A stretch of 64,000 bases of DNA from Streptococcus suis. GTDB taxonomy: Bacteria; Bacillota; Bacilli; Lactobacillales; Streptococcaceae. Location of the stretch: positions 1,736,001 to 1,800,000 of the forward strand of contig CP025095.1 of NCBI GenBank assembly GCA_002831545.1, read 5' to 3'. Shown one piece after another: positions 1 to 8,290 of this stretch. Every line of letters begins with the position of its first letter. Position 1 is the first letter of the stretch. The notes under the pieces are model-generated. The model was given only the letters and a program-made list of their open reading frames with translations. It was not told where the DNA came from and searched no databases. A program made the position numbers and the translations under genes.

Positions 1-171
<171 letters not shown>

Positions 172-289
172 CTATTTTATCATATTTTCAGCTAAATCAC
201 AAAGCGGTTCTAAATACAAGCCGAGTAGAAAGTTAATGTCTATCTTCTCTATAAAATTATAGTTCTGTTCTTGTCAATTGACGAATAGC

Positions 290-323
290 GAAAAACCGGA
301 ACCAGTTTGGAACTGTTTCCGGT
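290..323 (-). terminator. Rho-independent terminator of the 249-aa membrane protein gene
   Basis: On the minus strand an inverted repeat (ACCGGAAACAGTT paired with a near-complement ending TTCCGGT) is followed by TTTTTC. It ends the transcript of the gene at 328-1077 before metG. The 121-289 stretch otherwise holds only the AT-rich metG leader; I see no gene in it. Confidence 0.75.
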
Positions 324-327
324 GTTC

Positions 328-1077
328 TTATACAATATGGAGCTGTTCAAATACATTTTCCAAATCAGCTATCATTTCTCGATGAAAATCTAAATAATAG
401 GTTTTCTGGTCAGAATCTGGCAGTTTTTCAATATCAGCTAAGATTGCTTGATAACGATGGAGAATTTTCTTACCAGCTTCTTTATCTATCTCGTCAATAT
501 TACCAATACCTGCTGCTATTTCATCCAAACTGTCATATTTTGCAAGTACATCCTCGGTCCACTCACGCTTGTCTTTGTTAAGTGTGACAATCTTTTCTGT
601 CAGCCAGTCTTCATAACTTTCCTCTTCTGTCAAAGACTGGCTATTAGCGGCGGTCTTAGTCACTCGGTCGGATTTACTAGGACGAAGGTAATTCCGATAA
701 AACCAGACGGCAAAAAGAATGACGAGAATGATATTGAATGGAAAAACAAAGCTAAGGGTGAACAGTACGGTCAGCCACAAAATCAACTTGAAATCTCTTG
801 CCGCTTTCTCTGCATGTCTGTTCTTCTCCTCCCACTCATCCAATATAGCTTGGGCTTGTGCAGTATAGGTTTCAACCAATTTTGCCAGTCGTACCTTTTT
901 CTCTGGGTCGTCTTCCAGTTCCATTGCCAGATAGGCTTGGTTCATGCGGGCCTTGGCCACCTCATAAGTCTGGACAGTCGCTAAGTATTCCGCATTGCTA
1001 TTCATCTGATTCAGCAAGCGATCCGTCTGCCCTTTGATAAAAGTCCGATCTCGTGATGTTAATTTACGGTAAGGCAT
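328..1077 (-). CDS. Hypothetical two-TM membrane protein with N-terminal helical/coiled-coil region
   Basis: 249 residues. I do not recognise the family. Residues 1-95 are charged and helix-rich (Ala/Glu/Lys/Gln), residues about 96-130 form two close hydrophobic segments (a TM hairpin ending VWFYRNYLRP), and the C-terminal 115 residues are again soluble and acidic/basic helical. Both soluble parts would be on the same side of the membrane, probably the cytoplasm. The start is supported by GGAAGGGG about 6 nt before the ATG. It is the last gene of the apparent mod-orf-res-small ORF run and ends in its own terminator, so it may be a passenger or an accessory part of the type III locus. No function is claimed. 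Confidence 0.75.
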   Translation of the reverse strand: MPYRKLTSRDRTFIKGQTDRLLNQMNSNAEYLATVQTYEVAKARMNQAYLAMELEDDPEKKVRLAKLVETYTAQAQAILDEWEEKNRHAEKAARDFKLILWLTVLFTLSFVFPFNIILVILFAVWFYRNYLRPSKSDRVTKTAANSQSLTEEESYEDWLTEKIVTLNKDKREWTEDVLAKYDSLDEIAAGIGNIDEIDKEAGKKILHRYQAILADIEKLPDSDQKTYYLDFHREMIADLENVFEQLHIV

Positions 1078-1154
1078 AGCAACCCCTTCCTGTATATCTG
1101 AAATATACTACCATTTTACGATAGGTCACATTCTTTTGCAATGTTTCAATATCA

Positions 1155-1268
1155 TTATTTCCTTCTGCCAAACAATAGGTTTAAAATGACAAAACCACCT
1201 GCCAATGCGACAATGATTACAGGTGAGGCCCAGAGCAAAATCAAAAACCAAATCAAGAGTTTTTCCAT
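1155..1268 (-). CDS. Small hydrophobic protein (37 aa), single TM
   Basis: A short reading frame begins MEKLLIWFLILLWASP and ends LFGRRK. It is almost wholly hydrophobic with a positively charged C-terminus, the pattern of a one-pass membrane peptide. The start has a good SD (TAGGAGAA, spacing about 6). It follows the 30-aa frame at 1281-1373 by 12 nt and precedes the 249-aa membrane protein. Evidence for being real is the RBS, the composition and the repeated architecture with its neighbour; there is no family match I can name. Confidence 0.55.
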   Translation of the reverse strand: MEKLLIWFLILLWASPVIIVALAGGFVILNLLFGRRK

Positions 1269-1280
1269 TTGTCTTTTCTC

Positions 1281-1373
1281 CTACTTCCTACGAAAGAATG
1301 TGAAAGCAATCGTTATGGCGATAATGCCCACCAGATAACAAATCGCAAATGTAAAAAATAGAAATGCACCCAT
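1281..1373 (-). CDS. Small hydrophobic protein (30 aa), single TM
   Basis: The frame reads MGAFLFFTFAICYLVG, then a run of Ile/Ala/Thr/Phe, and ends FFRRK. It is a single TM helix with a basic C-terminal anchor, like the 37-aa neighbour (GRRK end). The SD GAAGGAGAA lies 5-6 nt upstream of the ATG but sits in the 3' arm of a hairpin (1381-1400). It begins 39 nt after the stop codon of res and probably shares its transcript. Possible roles such as toxin-like peptide or membrane accessory are speculation. Confidence 0.55.
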   Translation of the reverse strand: MGAFLFFTFAICYLVGIIAITIAFTFFRRK

Positions 1374-1380
1374 ATATTTC

Positions 1381-1400
1381 TCCTTCTCTTGTGAGAAGGA
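1381..1400 (-). promoter_or_regulatory. Hairpin covering the ribosome binding site of the 30-aa membrane peptide
   Basis: The minus strand reads TCCTTCTC-ACAA-GAGAAGGA, a perfect 8-bp stem with a 4-nt loop whose 3' arm contains the SD of the ORF starting at 1373. There is no U-tract, so it is not a normal terminator. It could limit translation of the small peptide or protect the 3' end of the res message. Confidence 0.55.
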
Positions 1401-1412
1401 TTGCTTGGTAAC

Positions 1413-4400
1413 CTATCCCCTCACGATTTCTAATAATTTTTCATAGGAATCCACCACATCGTACATGTGGTCGTCCGCAATCAAACCTTTTTCTTTCAAG
1501 GCTTTGAAGTGGGCCTTGGCACACTCAATTTTTGCCAACTCTGCCCCTTTCAGTTGCAAACTAGACATGGAACCCTTGGTTTCGGCTACAAAATAAACAT
1601 GCTTAACCGAACCATCTCGAAAGGCAATTGCCCAGTCAGGGTTGTAAGCACCCAGAGGGGTAGAAATCTTAAAATTGCTAGGTAATTTGGTGTAGACCAT
1701 GACATCTTCAAATTGATCCAACTCTTCTTTGAACTTCCGCTCCGTATCCGAATCAACCTTCACATAATTATAGACGCCTTTTTGCGATTCCAGTATCCGT
1801 TTGTCCGACAATTTTCCGCTTTCTGGATTATCCGTAAAAACAGAAGCGTCAAAGGTTTCTTCCAAGATATTGTAGCGGATATGCTCAATCACCTGACTTG
1901 CCTTTTGTTCATTGATTAGGCGGCTTGTTCGTTGGATAAATGCCTCAGGGTTATAGGCGAACATGTCAAACTTGCTTGGTGAGATCTGTTTCAGGATATT
2001 TGCAACTGTTTTTCGTTTCAACTCCGTGCGACTGGCGATTTCACCCAACAAATCATAGCGGAGTTGAATAGAAGACTTGTCCAATTCAGCCTGACGCTTG
2101 CCGTCTTTATTGACCTTGAAATCCAAACCTTGTTCAGCCTTCATTTCCCTAGCCTCAGCCTCTGTAATCATATAGCTTGGCTTTTTGACAAATAGAGCCT
2201 CATTGATAACCTTGACCGATTTTTCAATCAACTCCTCATCGTCAAACTCCACATAATAGGTGGACTTGTGATGAATGCTTTCCCACAGACGTTTAAACTC
2301 TTGACGGTTGTAGTTGTCAGGATTGATTTCTCTAGCAAAGACAACTTCCGAATCATTTTCACGCTCAATCTGGTAACGATTGGCATCGTAAATCGTTTCT
2401 AGAATATCTTTTACAGCCACTTCATAGCCAGCTAGATGTTCAGATAAGGTAAAATGACTTGTTTCTTTTTGTTCAAAGTAAGTGGTGGTCAGATTTCCCT
2501 TGCTGTCAATATAATCTTGCTTAATTAACTGGTGTTCAATCTCTTTAGCCACTTCCTTGGTGACAGTCAGTTTTTGACCAGCTTCATTTTCCAAGACCTC
2601 GTTGACAAAGAGATCCACTTCCACCTTGCTTGGTCGATCAGCCAAGATTTCCTTTAGTTCTCTTTGCAAGTTCTTGGCAAAGTCCTCGTAGCTTTCATTG
2701 GCAATGACGGTCAATTTGTTAATGTTATGAACATCAGCACCTAAAAGTTCCTCATCCTGACGGACACCTTTTTGGTCAACAGCAAGACGCATCCCACGAC
2801 CAATCTTTTGCCGTTTTTCTGTCTCCGTACCCGTATTTTTCAGAGTACAAATCTGGAAGACATTAGGATTGTCCCAGCCTTCTTTAAGGGCTGAGTGGGA
2901 GAAGATAAAGCGTACTGGCTCATCAAAGGACAGCAGACGCTCCTTGTCCTTCATAATCAAATCAAAGGCATCCTTGTCGTTAGATTGATTATTTCTCTTC
3001 TCAGTTGCCGATTTGTAATCCACAAACTTGACCTTGTCCGATTTTTTCACCTTATCAACGGAGAAATAACCTGCGTGAACGGGATTGCCTTCCTGATGAT
3101 TATTTAGATAGTGCCAAAAGTTGCTGCCATGAAGGTTGGGATCTGCCAACAAGGCCTTGACCTGGGCTTCATACTCCTCTTCAAACATCTGGGCATAGGT
3201 GCCATTGTAGGCATCATTTTGCTCGTCGTAGCACTTATACTTGGCAACTTCATCGATGAAGAAGAGAGAAAGTACCTTGATGCCTCGTTTATATAGGCCT
3301 TCTTCTTTTTGCAGGTGACTGGCAATGGTTTCCCGAATCTGGATACGACGAATGTCATCTTCGTTGGTTTCCCCAATCACTTCGCCCACATGGAGTTTGC
3401 GATTGGCACCGATTTGAATGGAATTTTCACCCTCACGCGCATCAAAATGACTCAAGGTCCAACCATCTTGATAGGCTGGAAGATTCCCAGACTCTTCATA
3501 GAGGGCAAACGGTTCTTCAACCAGCTTGGTCACTCGTTTGACATCGCCTGACTTGGTCCGCACCTCAAACTCAATCCGAGCTTTAGGGTAACCTGATTTT
3601 TGCGGAACCAGTTCTTGCAGATAAAGGTAGCCTTGTGTACCTGTGGTAGAAGTCTGCTCCACGGTCTTAACGGCAATCTTTTTAACCAACTTTTTATTAT
3701 AAGCGTCCAAGGCATCCAGACGATAAATCATATCGTGCTTGTCCTTATGAGTCGCTGAATAGCGGAGGGTAAATAGGGGCTTGAAGTCCTCCAAGCGTTC
3801 TTTAGTCTTTTTCCCCTCAACCGACTGAGGCTCATCAATGATCAAAATGGGATTGGTCGCTGCGATAACATCGATGGGCTTTCTCCAGCGAAAACTTTCC
3901 TGCTCGGTGTGAATGCGACGGGCATCTGCTCCAGTGGCATTAAAGGCCTGGGAGTTGATAATCATGACCTGAATGTCCGAGGAATTGGCAAACTTGTCCA
4001 GCTCTCCCAAACGGCTAGAGTCATAGACAAAGTAACGTGGTTTCTTGCCGTACTCCATCTGGAAATGGTCTGCCATAATCTCAAAGGACTTGAGCACCCC
4101 CTCACGAATGGCGATGCTCGGCACCACGATGATAAACTTGAGCCAGCCATACTGCTTATTGAGCTCCATCAAGGTGCGGATATAGGTATAGGTCTTCCCT
4201 GTCCCTGTCTCCATCTCAATGGTCAAATTGTAAGACGGACGACCATCCACTTTTTGGATGGATAGGTTTTCTGAAGGTTTAAGTCCATAGCGGAGCTGCT
4301 GACTTCGTACCTGCTGGCTGATAGTATCCTGTGAAAGCTGGATGCGAGCATTGCGGAAACCGATAAAATTCATATCCAGTTCCGCACCTGTACCTTGTCC

Positions 4401-4511
4401 TTTATCCATGTGGTAATCAAAACCGCTATGTTTGCCCTGACCAGCAAAAACATCCACAACAGAGGCCACCGCATCTAACTGAAATTGCTGCTGCTTAAAT
4501 TGAAGTTTCAT
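1413..4511 (-). CDS. Type III restriction enzyme, Res (helicase/endonuclease) subunit
   Basis: 1,032 residues, the usual size for type III Res. SF2 helicase motifs are visible in order: motif I ETGTGKTYT near residue 100, motif II DEPQS near 226, motif III SATHK near 252 and motif VI QKIGRGMRL near 580. The C-terminus carries a PD-(D/E)XK nuclease motif: NPDWAIAF near 958 and AETKG near 976. Res translocates or slides on DNA with ATP and cuts when it meets a second head-to-head complex; it needs Mod for site recognition. The ATG overlaps the end of the upstream 306-aa gene by 17 nt, with SD GGAGG inside that gene, so translation is coupled. No frameshift or missing motif is seen. Confidence 0.95.
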   Translation of the reverse strand: MKLQFKQQQFQLDAVASVVDVFAGQGKHSGFDYHMDKGQGTGAELDMNFIGFRNARIQLSQDTISQQVRSQQLRYGLKPSENLSIQKVDGRPSYNLTIEMETGTGKTYTYIRTLMELNKQYGWLKFIIVVPSIAIREGVLKSFEIMADHFQMEYGKKPRYFVYDSSRLGELDKFANSSDIQVMIINSQAFNATGADARRIHTEQESFRWRKPIDVIAATNPILIIDEPQSVEGKKTKERLEDFKPLFTLRYSATHKDKHDMIYRLDALDAYNKKLVKKIAVKTVEQTSTTGTQGYLYLQELVPQKSGYPKARIEFEVRTKSGDVKRVTKLVEEPFALYEESGNLPAYQDGWTLSHFDAREGENSIQIGANRKLHVGEVIGETNEDDIRRIQIRETIASHLQKEEGLYKRGIKVLSLFFIDEVAKYKCYDEQNDAYNGTYAQMFEEEYEAQVKALLADPNLHGSNFWHYLNNHQEGNPVHAGYFSVDKVKKSDKVKFVDYKSATEKRNNQSNDKDAFDLIMKDKERLLSFDEPVRFIFSHSALKEGWDNPNVFQICTLKNTGTETEKRQKIGRGMRLAVDQKGVRQDEELLGADVHNINKLTVIANESYEDFAKNLQRELKEILADRPSKVEVDLFVNEVLENEAGQKLTVTKEVAKEIEHQLIKQDYIDSKGNLTTTYFEQKETSHFTLSEHLAGYEVAVKDILETIYDANRYQIERENDSEVVFAREINPDNYNRQEFKRLWESIHHKSTYYVEFDDEELIEKSVKVINEALFVKKPSYMITEAEAREMKAEQGLDFKVNKDGKRQAELDKSSIQLRYDLLGEIASRTELKRKTVANILKQISPSKFDMFAYNPEAFIQRTSRLINEQKASQVIEHIRYNILEETFDASVFTDNPESGKLSDKRILESQKGVYNYVKVDSDTERKFKEELDQFEDVMVYTKLPSNFKISTPLGAYNPDWAIAFRDGSVKHVYFVAETKGSMSSLQLKGAELAKIECAKAHFKALKEKGLIADDHMYDVVDSYEKLLEIVRG

Positions 4512-5415
4512 TGGCTACCTCCGTTTCATTATAGCCTGTTAGTAATAAATTTATTGTTAAAAGCGTAACTTGAAATAAATAATCTCGTTGTTTCTCACTT
4601 TGTAACGCATCTTGATACACTTCTGTATGCCTAATTTCTGCATTATTTGCTATGGAGGTAATTGAGGTCATGATTGAATCCACAAATGATTGAAACTTCA
4701 CATGTCCCTCTGACACATTCTCTTGTAATTTTGTAACAGATGCACGGATTTCATCTTGGTTCTGGGCATATAACGATTTTGTACGTTGAAAAGCATCAAT
4801 AATTTTTTCTAAACCAAGTTTTCTATTGCCCTCTTCATAAGAACAGATCAGTTTCTTTGAGTCTTGAATGAGATTGTCAATACCTGCTTCAACAGCAGGT
4901 ACAGGTAAATCAAGCAGTTCGTTAAAATCATCTGATACTTTCCTTGAAAAAGTCCCATTATTATCTAAATAGTAGTTTAAATGATTTCGCTCTAACAGTT
5001 GATTTACTTCCGCCACAAACTCGTTTCTCTTTACTGTCCCACCAACAAATTTATAACATTCTTTAGAATAAAAATCTGTCCCAATTTCTTCAATATCGGA
5101 TAGATTCTGAAACAGAAACATAACACTATCAGCAAGCATAGAGATAGGGTACTGTATAAATAGGTCAAATTCAATTTTTGTGCCTCGTCTCATAGGTTGA
5201 ATATCCGGAATAAATGCACATAACTCTGTATAGAAGTTGTCTCTATCAAGTCCAATCTTAGTTTCAGGTCTATTGTAATCTTCTGATTTTTCATGATAAA
5301 TTTTAGAAAGTTCTCTAGAGTATTTTGTCACAAAACTATTTAAGACTTGTGACAGTACTGTTCCATTCACCTCATCAGAATATTCAGTATCTGGATAAAA
5401 TTGATATACCATCAC
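4495..5415 (-). CDS. Unknown protein encoded between mod and res
   Basis: 306 residues (first codon GTG at 5415 or the next ATG at 5412). It begins immediately after the mod stop codon and overlaps res by 17 nt, so it is an integral cistron of the type III operon. The protein is soluble: an N-terminal alpha/beta-looking half rich in aromatic and acidic residues, a proline patch (LDLPVPAVEAG) near 170, then a long helical half. I do not recognise a catalytic motif. A helical C-terminal half with NAEIRH near residue 265 faintly recalls HEPN/Abi-type proteins, but this is too weak to call. Standard type III loci have only mod and res, so an accessory or anti-phage role is a guess from position. 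Confidence 0.85.
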   Translation of the reverse strand: MMVYQFYPDTEYSDEVNGTVLSQVLNSFVTKYSRELSKIYHEKSEDYNRPETKIGLDRDNFYTELCAFIPDIQPMRRGTKIEFDLFIQYPISMLADSVMFLFQNLSDIEEIGTDFYSKECYKFVGGTVKRNEFVAEVNQLLERNHLNYYLDNNGTFSRKVSDDFNELLDLPVPAVEAGIDNLIQDSKKLICSYEEGNRKLGLEKIIDAFQRTKSLYAQNQDEIRASVTKLQENVSEGHVKFQSFVDSIMTSITSIANNAEIRHTEVYQDALQSEKQRDYLFQVTLLTINLLLTGYNETEVANETSI

Positions 5416-5416
5416 C

Positions 5417-7358
5417 CTACACCACCTTCACTTTGGTATTTGGTGCTACTTCTTTGAAGATTTGGCCTAGGTTGATTTTGGCTGCGGAGTTGGCGAAAGA
5501 TTCGTCCTTAAAGACAGCACGGAGTGGCTCTTCTTTGGCAATTTGACGGATGACGCTTTCAGAAATTTCATCTGCAAAGCAGGCAATCAAGGTACCGTCT
5601 GCCACATTGTAAATGTCTGTGCCGTCAATCTGGCTTTTCGCAATCGGAAGAGAAAGCTCCATGCCCCATGTCAGCATAATCTGGAAGAGTAGGTCAAGGT
5701 CTGTCCGACCATCTTTGATGTTGGAAACACTATCAAATAGGCTTTCTTGGCTAAAGCTGTCTGGTATTTGGCTGACTTCCTTGAAGTTTGAACTGTCTAG
5801 CTTATAAGCTCTAAAACCAAAGTCTTGCTTGCCGACGGTTTCTGGATGTTCATCCTGAATCTTTTTAGCTGCCAGACGGATACGTTCGCGAGAAATCTGA
5901 TCAATGGTTTCATAGCCAGCCTCCTTGGCAGCCGATTTGTCTGCCACCTGCTCATCCAGCGTACAGAGAATGTACTTACGGTTGCCACCGTCTTCAGCGT
6001 TCAACTGCATAACTGCATCAGCTGTGGTTGCAGAGCCAGCGAAGAAGTCGAGGACCAGGCCGTCTTTTTCTGAATACAATTGAACAATTTGCTTCATCAA
6101 AGGAACTGGTTTTGGATAGGTGAAATAAGCCTTACCATCAAATATTTTTTTCAAGTCTTGGCTTGCAGACTGAGAATGACCGACATCAGCATACTTCCAA
6201 ATCGTCATTGGTGTTACTGTATTTTTTACCTCTGATAAAAATCTTTTTATCCTAGGCACATTATCTCCATTAGCCCCGAACCAAATACGATTATCAGCAA
6301 TAAATTCTTCAAATCTTTCTTTACTCAGCAACCAACTTCTCCCGCTTGGAGGAAAAATAGATCTTCCGCTAGGAGAAATTATCTCATAAATATTTGAAGG
6401 AACTGCTGGTCCTACTGATAAATCACCACTTGTCCAAGGTCCTCTAACATCATTATCAGGATTTTGGTATCTACTATTTGAGTCTTCGCTTCTAGGTATT
6501 CCACGATTAACAGCAAATTCTACATTTTTTGCATATACTAAAATATAATCATGACTTTCTGAAAAATGCTTTTTCAAATTTACAGGCGCAAATGCTCTCT
6601 CCCAGATGACATCAGCAACAAAATTCTCCTCCCCAAATATCTCATCACAGATAGCTTTGAGGTTGGCTTGTTCGTTATCGTCAATGGAGATAAAGATAAC
6701 GCCACTGTCTTTGAGGAGGTTTCGGGCAAGGACTAGGCGGGGGTACATCATATTGAGCCAGTCGGAGTGATAGCGGGCGGAGGATTTTTCATTCTTGGTC
6801 AAGCCCACTCGTTGCAAACCGTCCTCATCTCGCAGGTCCATCTGATCTGCCAGCTCTTCCTCGCTCATCTGGAATTTATCCGAGTAGACAAAATCCTTGC
6901 CTGTATTGTAAGGTGGGTCGATGTAAATCATATCAATCTTGCCCAGATAAGACTCCTGCAAGACCTTGAGGACTTCAAGGTTGTCCCCTGTTATAAAGAC
7001 ATTTTCAGACTTATCAAAGTCAACACTTTCCTCAAGATCTGGGCGGAGGGTCTGGCTGGTCGGTTTACCTGCCTCCGCAATCGCTCCGCGTTTGCCGACC
7101 CAGGTAAACTCATAGGACTCCCGCCCCTCAACAATCTCTCTTGAAAGGAATTGGCGTAGCTTGTCAAAGTCAATGGCTGGACGCAACCTGCCATTTTCAT
7201 CACTACTTTCTGTCAGAACCTCAGGAAAAAGCTGACCAATCTTTGCAATATTGTCTGATAAAATATCTTTTGAAGTCAGGTCTAACTTTTCAACTTGAGT
7301 GTAGTCTCCAAGCTTTTGCTGTGCTGTGCTGTGCTGTGCTGTGCTGTGCTGTGCTCAT
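5417..7358 (-). CDS. Type III DNA methyltransferase Mod, phase-variable, OFF as sequenced
   Basis: The beta-class adenine methyltransferase order is clear: DPPYNTGKDF (motif IV) comes before FFAGSATTADAV (motif I), with a variable recognition domain between. The gene starts at the ATG at 7358 with SD AAGGAG, followed at once by seven AGCAC units. With seven units the ATG frame hits TGA shortly after the tract, while the Mod frame (QKLGDYTQVEKLDLTSKD...) is one nucleotide out; in the Mod frame a TGA overlaps the ATG. Counts of 5, 8 or 11 units would restore a protein of about 648 residues at 8 units. A weak internal TTG at 7186 could give an N-terminally shortened protein lacking about 59 residues. 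Mod methylates the recognition site and gives specificity to Res. Phase-variable type III mod genes (modS and others) are known in S. suis; I cannot assign this allele. Confidence 0.93.
7318..7355 (-). repeat. Pentanucleotide simple sequence repeat (AGCAC)7 at the start of mod
   Basis: Seven exact AGCAC units (minus strand) directly follow the ATG, with a partial eighth (AGC). The unit length is not a multiple of three, so each slip moves the frame; ON requires unit number = 2 mod 3. It lies inside the coding sequence, so it controls translation, not transcription. Confidence 0.96.
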
Positions 7359-7412
7359 GGTAATCTCCTTTTCTTAGGCTGTCAAGCCTTTTTTGATGAT
7401 GTAGATAAAAAA

Positions 7413-7442
7413 TTGTCAAACGATTTTAGTTTGTGGTATAAT
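7413..7442 (+). promoter_or_regulatory. Promoter of antisense RNA 1
   Basis: TTGTCA at 7413-7418 and TATAAT at 7437-7442 are separated by 18 nt. A nearly identical promoter (TTGTCA-18-TATAAT) recurs at 7867-7896 for the second module. Both fire on the plus strand. Confidence 0.85.
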
Positions 7443-7448
7443 GGTTTT

Positions 7449-7629
7449 GAAAAAGGGATTGAGCGGCAACTCAATCCGCCGTATTCGTTTCCTTCCGTTT
7501 TCGAGAAACGACCTCAAACAGTCTCCCAGACTGTTTGAGCATTTTAAAGACGGGACGAATGAAGATTACAGTCAACCTGCTAGTTCACTCTGTCAAAGTT
7601 TCATAGCGGTTGACTGTCTTTTATTTTTT
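7449..7629 (+). ncRNA. Candidate type I antitoxin RNA 1, convergent with a holin-like toxin
   Basis: A strong promoter upstream, no convincing frame, several stem-loops (for example AAACAGTCTCCCAGACTGTTT around 7518-7540) and a terminator stem at 7568-7617 (ACAGTCAACC with GGTTGACTGT) followed by CTTTTATTTTTT define the unit. Its 3' end runs into the 3' end of the toxin ORF at 7621-7713 on the opposite strand, so it would pair with the toxin mRNA 3' region, as in TxpA/RatA or BsrG/SR4-type pairs. A sister RNA with the same 5' half is at 7903. The start point is estimated from the -10 box. Confidence 0.7.
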
Positions 7630-7713
7630 ACGATTGTTAAAAATAAATGTCAGTAGCACGATTAGTAACGTGCCAAACTGAAACATCAGCCCGAGGGCCT
7701 CTGCGACAGACAT
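7621..7713 (-). CDS. Putative holin-like toxin (type I TA), 30 aa
   Basis: The frame begins MSVAEALGLMFQFGTLLIVL and ends NNRKK. A short acidic N-terminus, the pattern EAL-LM--FGTL-I-LL and a basic C-terminus match the Hol_Tox/TxpA/BsrG type of membrane toxins. The promoter is on the minus strand (TATAAT at 7807-7802 in a TGn-extended context). A stronger SD (AGGAGGTGG) precedes a second, out-of-frame 35-aa frame at 7637-7744 that overlaps the toxin; the toxin itself has AGAAAGG 9 nt upstream. The upstream frame may be a leader that couples or limits toxin translation. Confidence 0.7.
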   Translation of the reverse strand: MSVAEALGLMFQFGTLLIVLLTFIFNNRKK

Positions 7714-7801
7714 TGCGGCAAACCTTTCTAGTTCGGTACTGCATAGGCACCACCTCCTAAAATAGATTTCCACCCCGCTTTTGGAACTTTTCTACTGTTC
7801 T

Positions 7802-7807
7802 ATTATA
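7802..7807 (-). promoter_or_regulatory. -10 box of holin-like toxin 1
   Basis: TGGTATAAT on the minus strand, an extended -10; no clear -35. The same block, followed by AGAACAGTAGAAAAG, recurs at 8361-8366 for the second module, showing that the two modules are duplicates including their promoters. Confidence 0.65.
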
Positions 7808-7902
7808 CCATGTTTTTTTACAGAATTCACATGGATTTTAATGCTTACTAAAATTTCATGTAGCATTTGTCAAACGATTTTAGTTTGTGATATAATAAGG
7901 GT

Positions 7903-8060
7903 GAAACGCCAACTCAATCCGCCGTATTCGTTTCCTTCCGTTTTTTGGGAAACGACCTAAACAGTCTCCCAGACTGTTTGAGCATTTTAAAACGGTGGCT
8001 CATTTTTAACTATTCAGAAATAGCCGTCACTCCCCAAAGTTTTGACGGCTATTTCTTTTG
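7903..8060 (+). ncRNA. Candidate type I antitoxin RNA 2
   Basis: The promoter at 7867-7896 and the first 100 nt closely repeat RNA 1, including the CGCCAACTCAATCCGCCG-type segment and the CAGTCTCCCAGACTG palindrome. It ends in a near-perfect terminator, GAAATAGCCGTCA paired with TGACGGCTATTTC, then TTTT (8017-8058). The terminator stem overlaps the last codons of toxin remnant 2 on the other strand. The end is well defined, the start is inferred. Confidence 0.7.
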
Positions 8061-8156
8061 GTCATCATCTTTGAAGATTTTATAGCACAATCCTATCAAG
8101 GCGATGGTAAAACCACCAAAACTCAATAAAGTTTGTACCACTTCAATTGATGATAA
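8049..8156 (-). pseudogene. Second holin-like toxin, start codon missing
   Basis: The frame contains SIEVVQTLLSFGGFTIALIG then a basic/acidic tail KIFKDDDQKK, the same toxin family as 7621-7713. Upstream in frame there is no ATG: the frame runs LSS back to a TGA through a stretch of stem-loops (8162-8290). A GTG inside (EVV) is the only ordinary start and would remove the N-terminus. Its promoter (minus, TATAAT at 8366-8361) is intact, so the RNA may still be made. It appears inactivated by insertion or deletion at its 5' end; a non-canonical start cannot be excluded. Confidence 0.6.
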
Positions 8157-8161
8157 CCCCG

Positions 8162-8290
8162 CGTCCGACGTTCAATTTTTGAAACGATATTCTTCAAAAA
8201 TTGAACTAGTGCGAACCTTAGACAAATCGCTTAGGATTTGTCGTTACTTGATGAGCAAGTTTACTTGTCATCAAGTTTAGGTTAGCCTCT
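8162..8290. repeat. Cluster of three stem-loops in the leader of toxin 2 (small insertion or repeat element?)
   Basis: Three perfect or near-perfect hairpins lie in a row: 8170-8206 (GTTCAATTTTTGAA with its complement), 8221-8242 (GACAAATC...GATTTGTC) and 8246-8276 (ACTTGATGA...TCATCAAGT). They lie between the promoter of toxin 2 and its truncated frame, where module 1 has only a short leader. This is the likely cause of the lost start codon. The rest of 8157-8473 is the toxin 2 promoter (8361-8366) and AT-rich spacer without a gene. Confidence 0.6.

Noticed and set aside
448..984. 178-aa plus-strand frame
   Set aside because: Antisense to the well-supported minus-strand gene 328-1077; no RBS and no sensible composition.
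1141..1338. 65-aa plus-strand frame
   Set aside because: It is the complement of the two small minus-strand frames, which have SDs and TM-like composition; this one has neither.
7184..7186. TTG at 7186 as the real mod start
   Set aside because: No SD and it would drop conserved N-terminal sequence that is clearly encoded upstream in the same frame; the repeat tract with an SD-ATG explains the gap better.
7141..7538. Plus-strand frames running through the GTGCT tract
   Set aside because: Low-complexity translation of the repeat (AVLCC...) on the antisense side of mod; no RBS.
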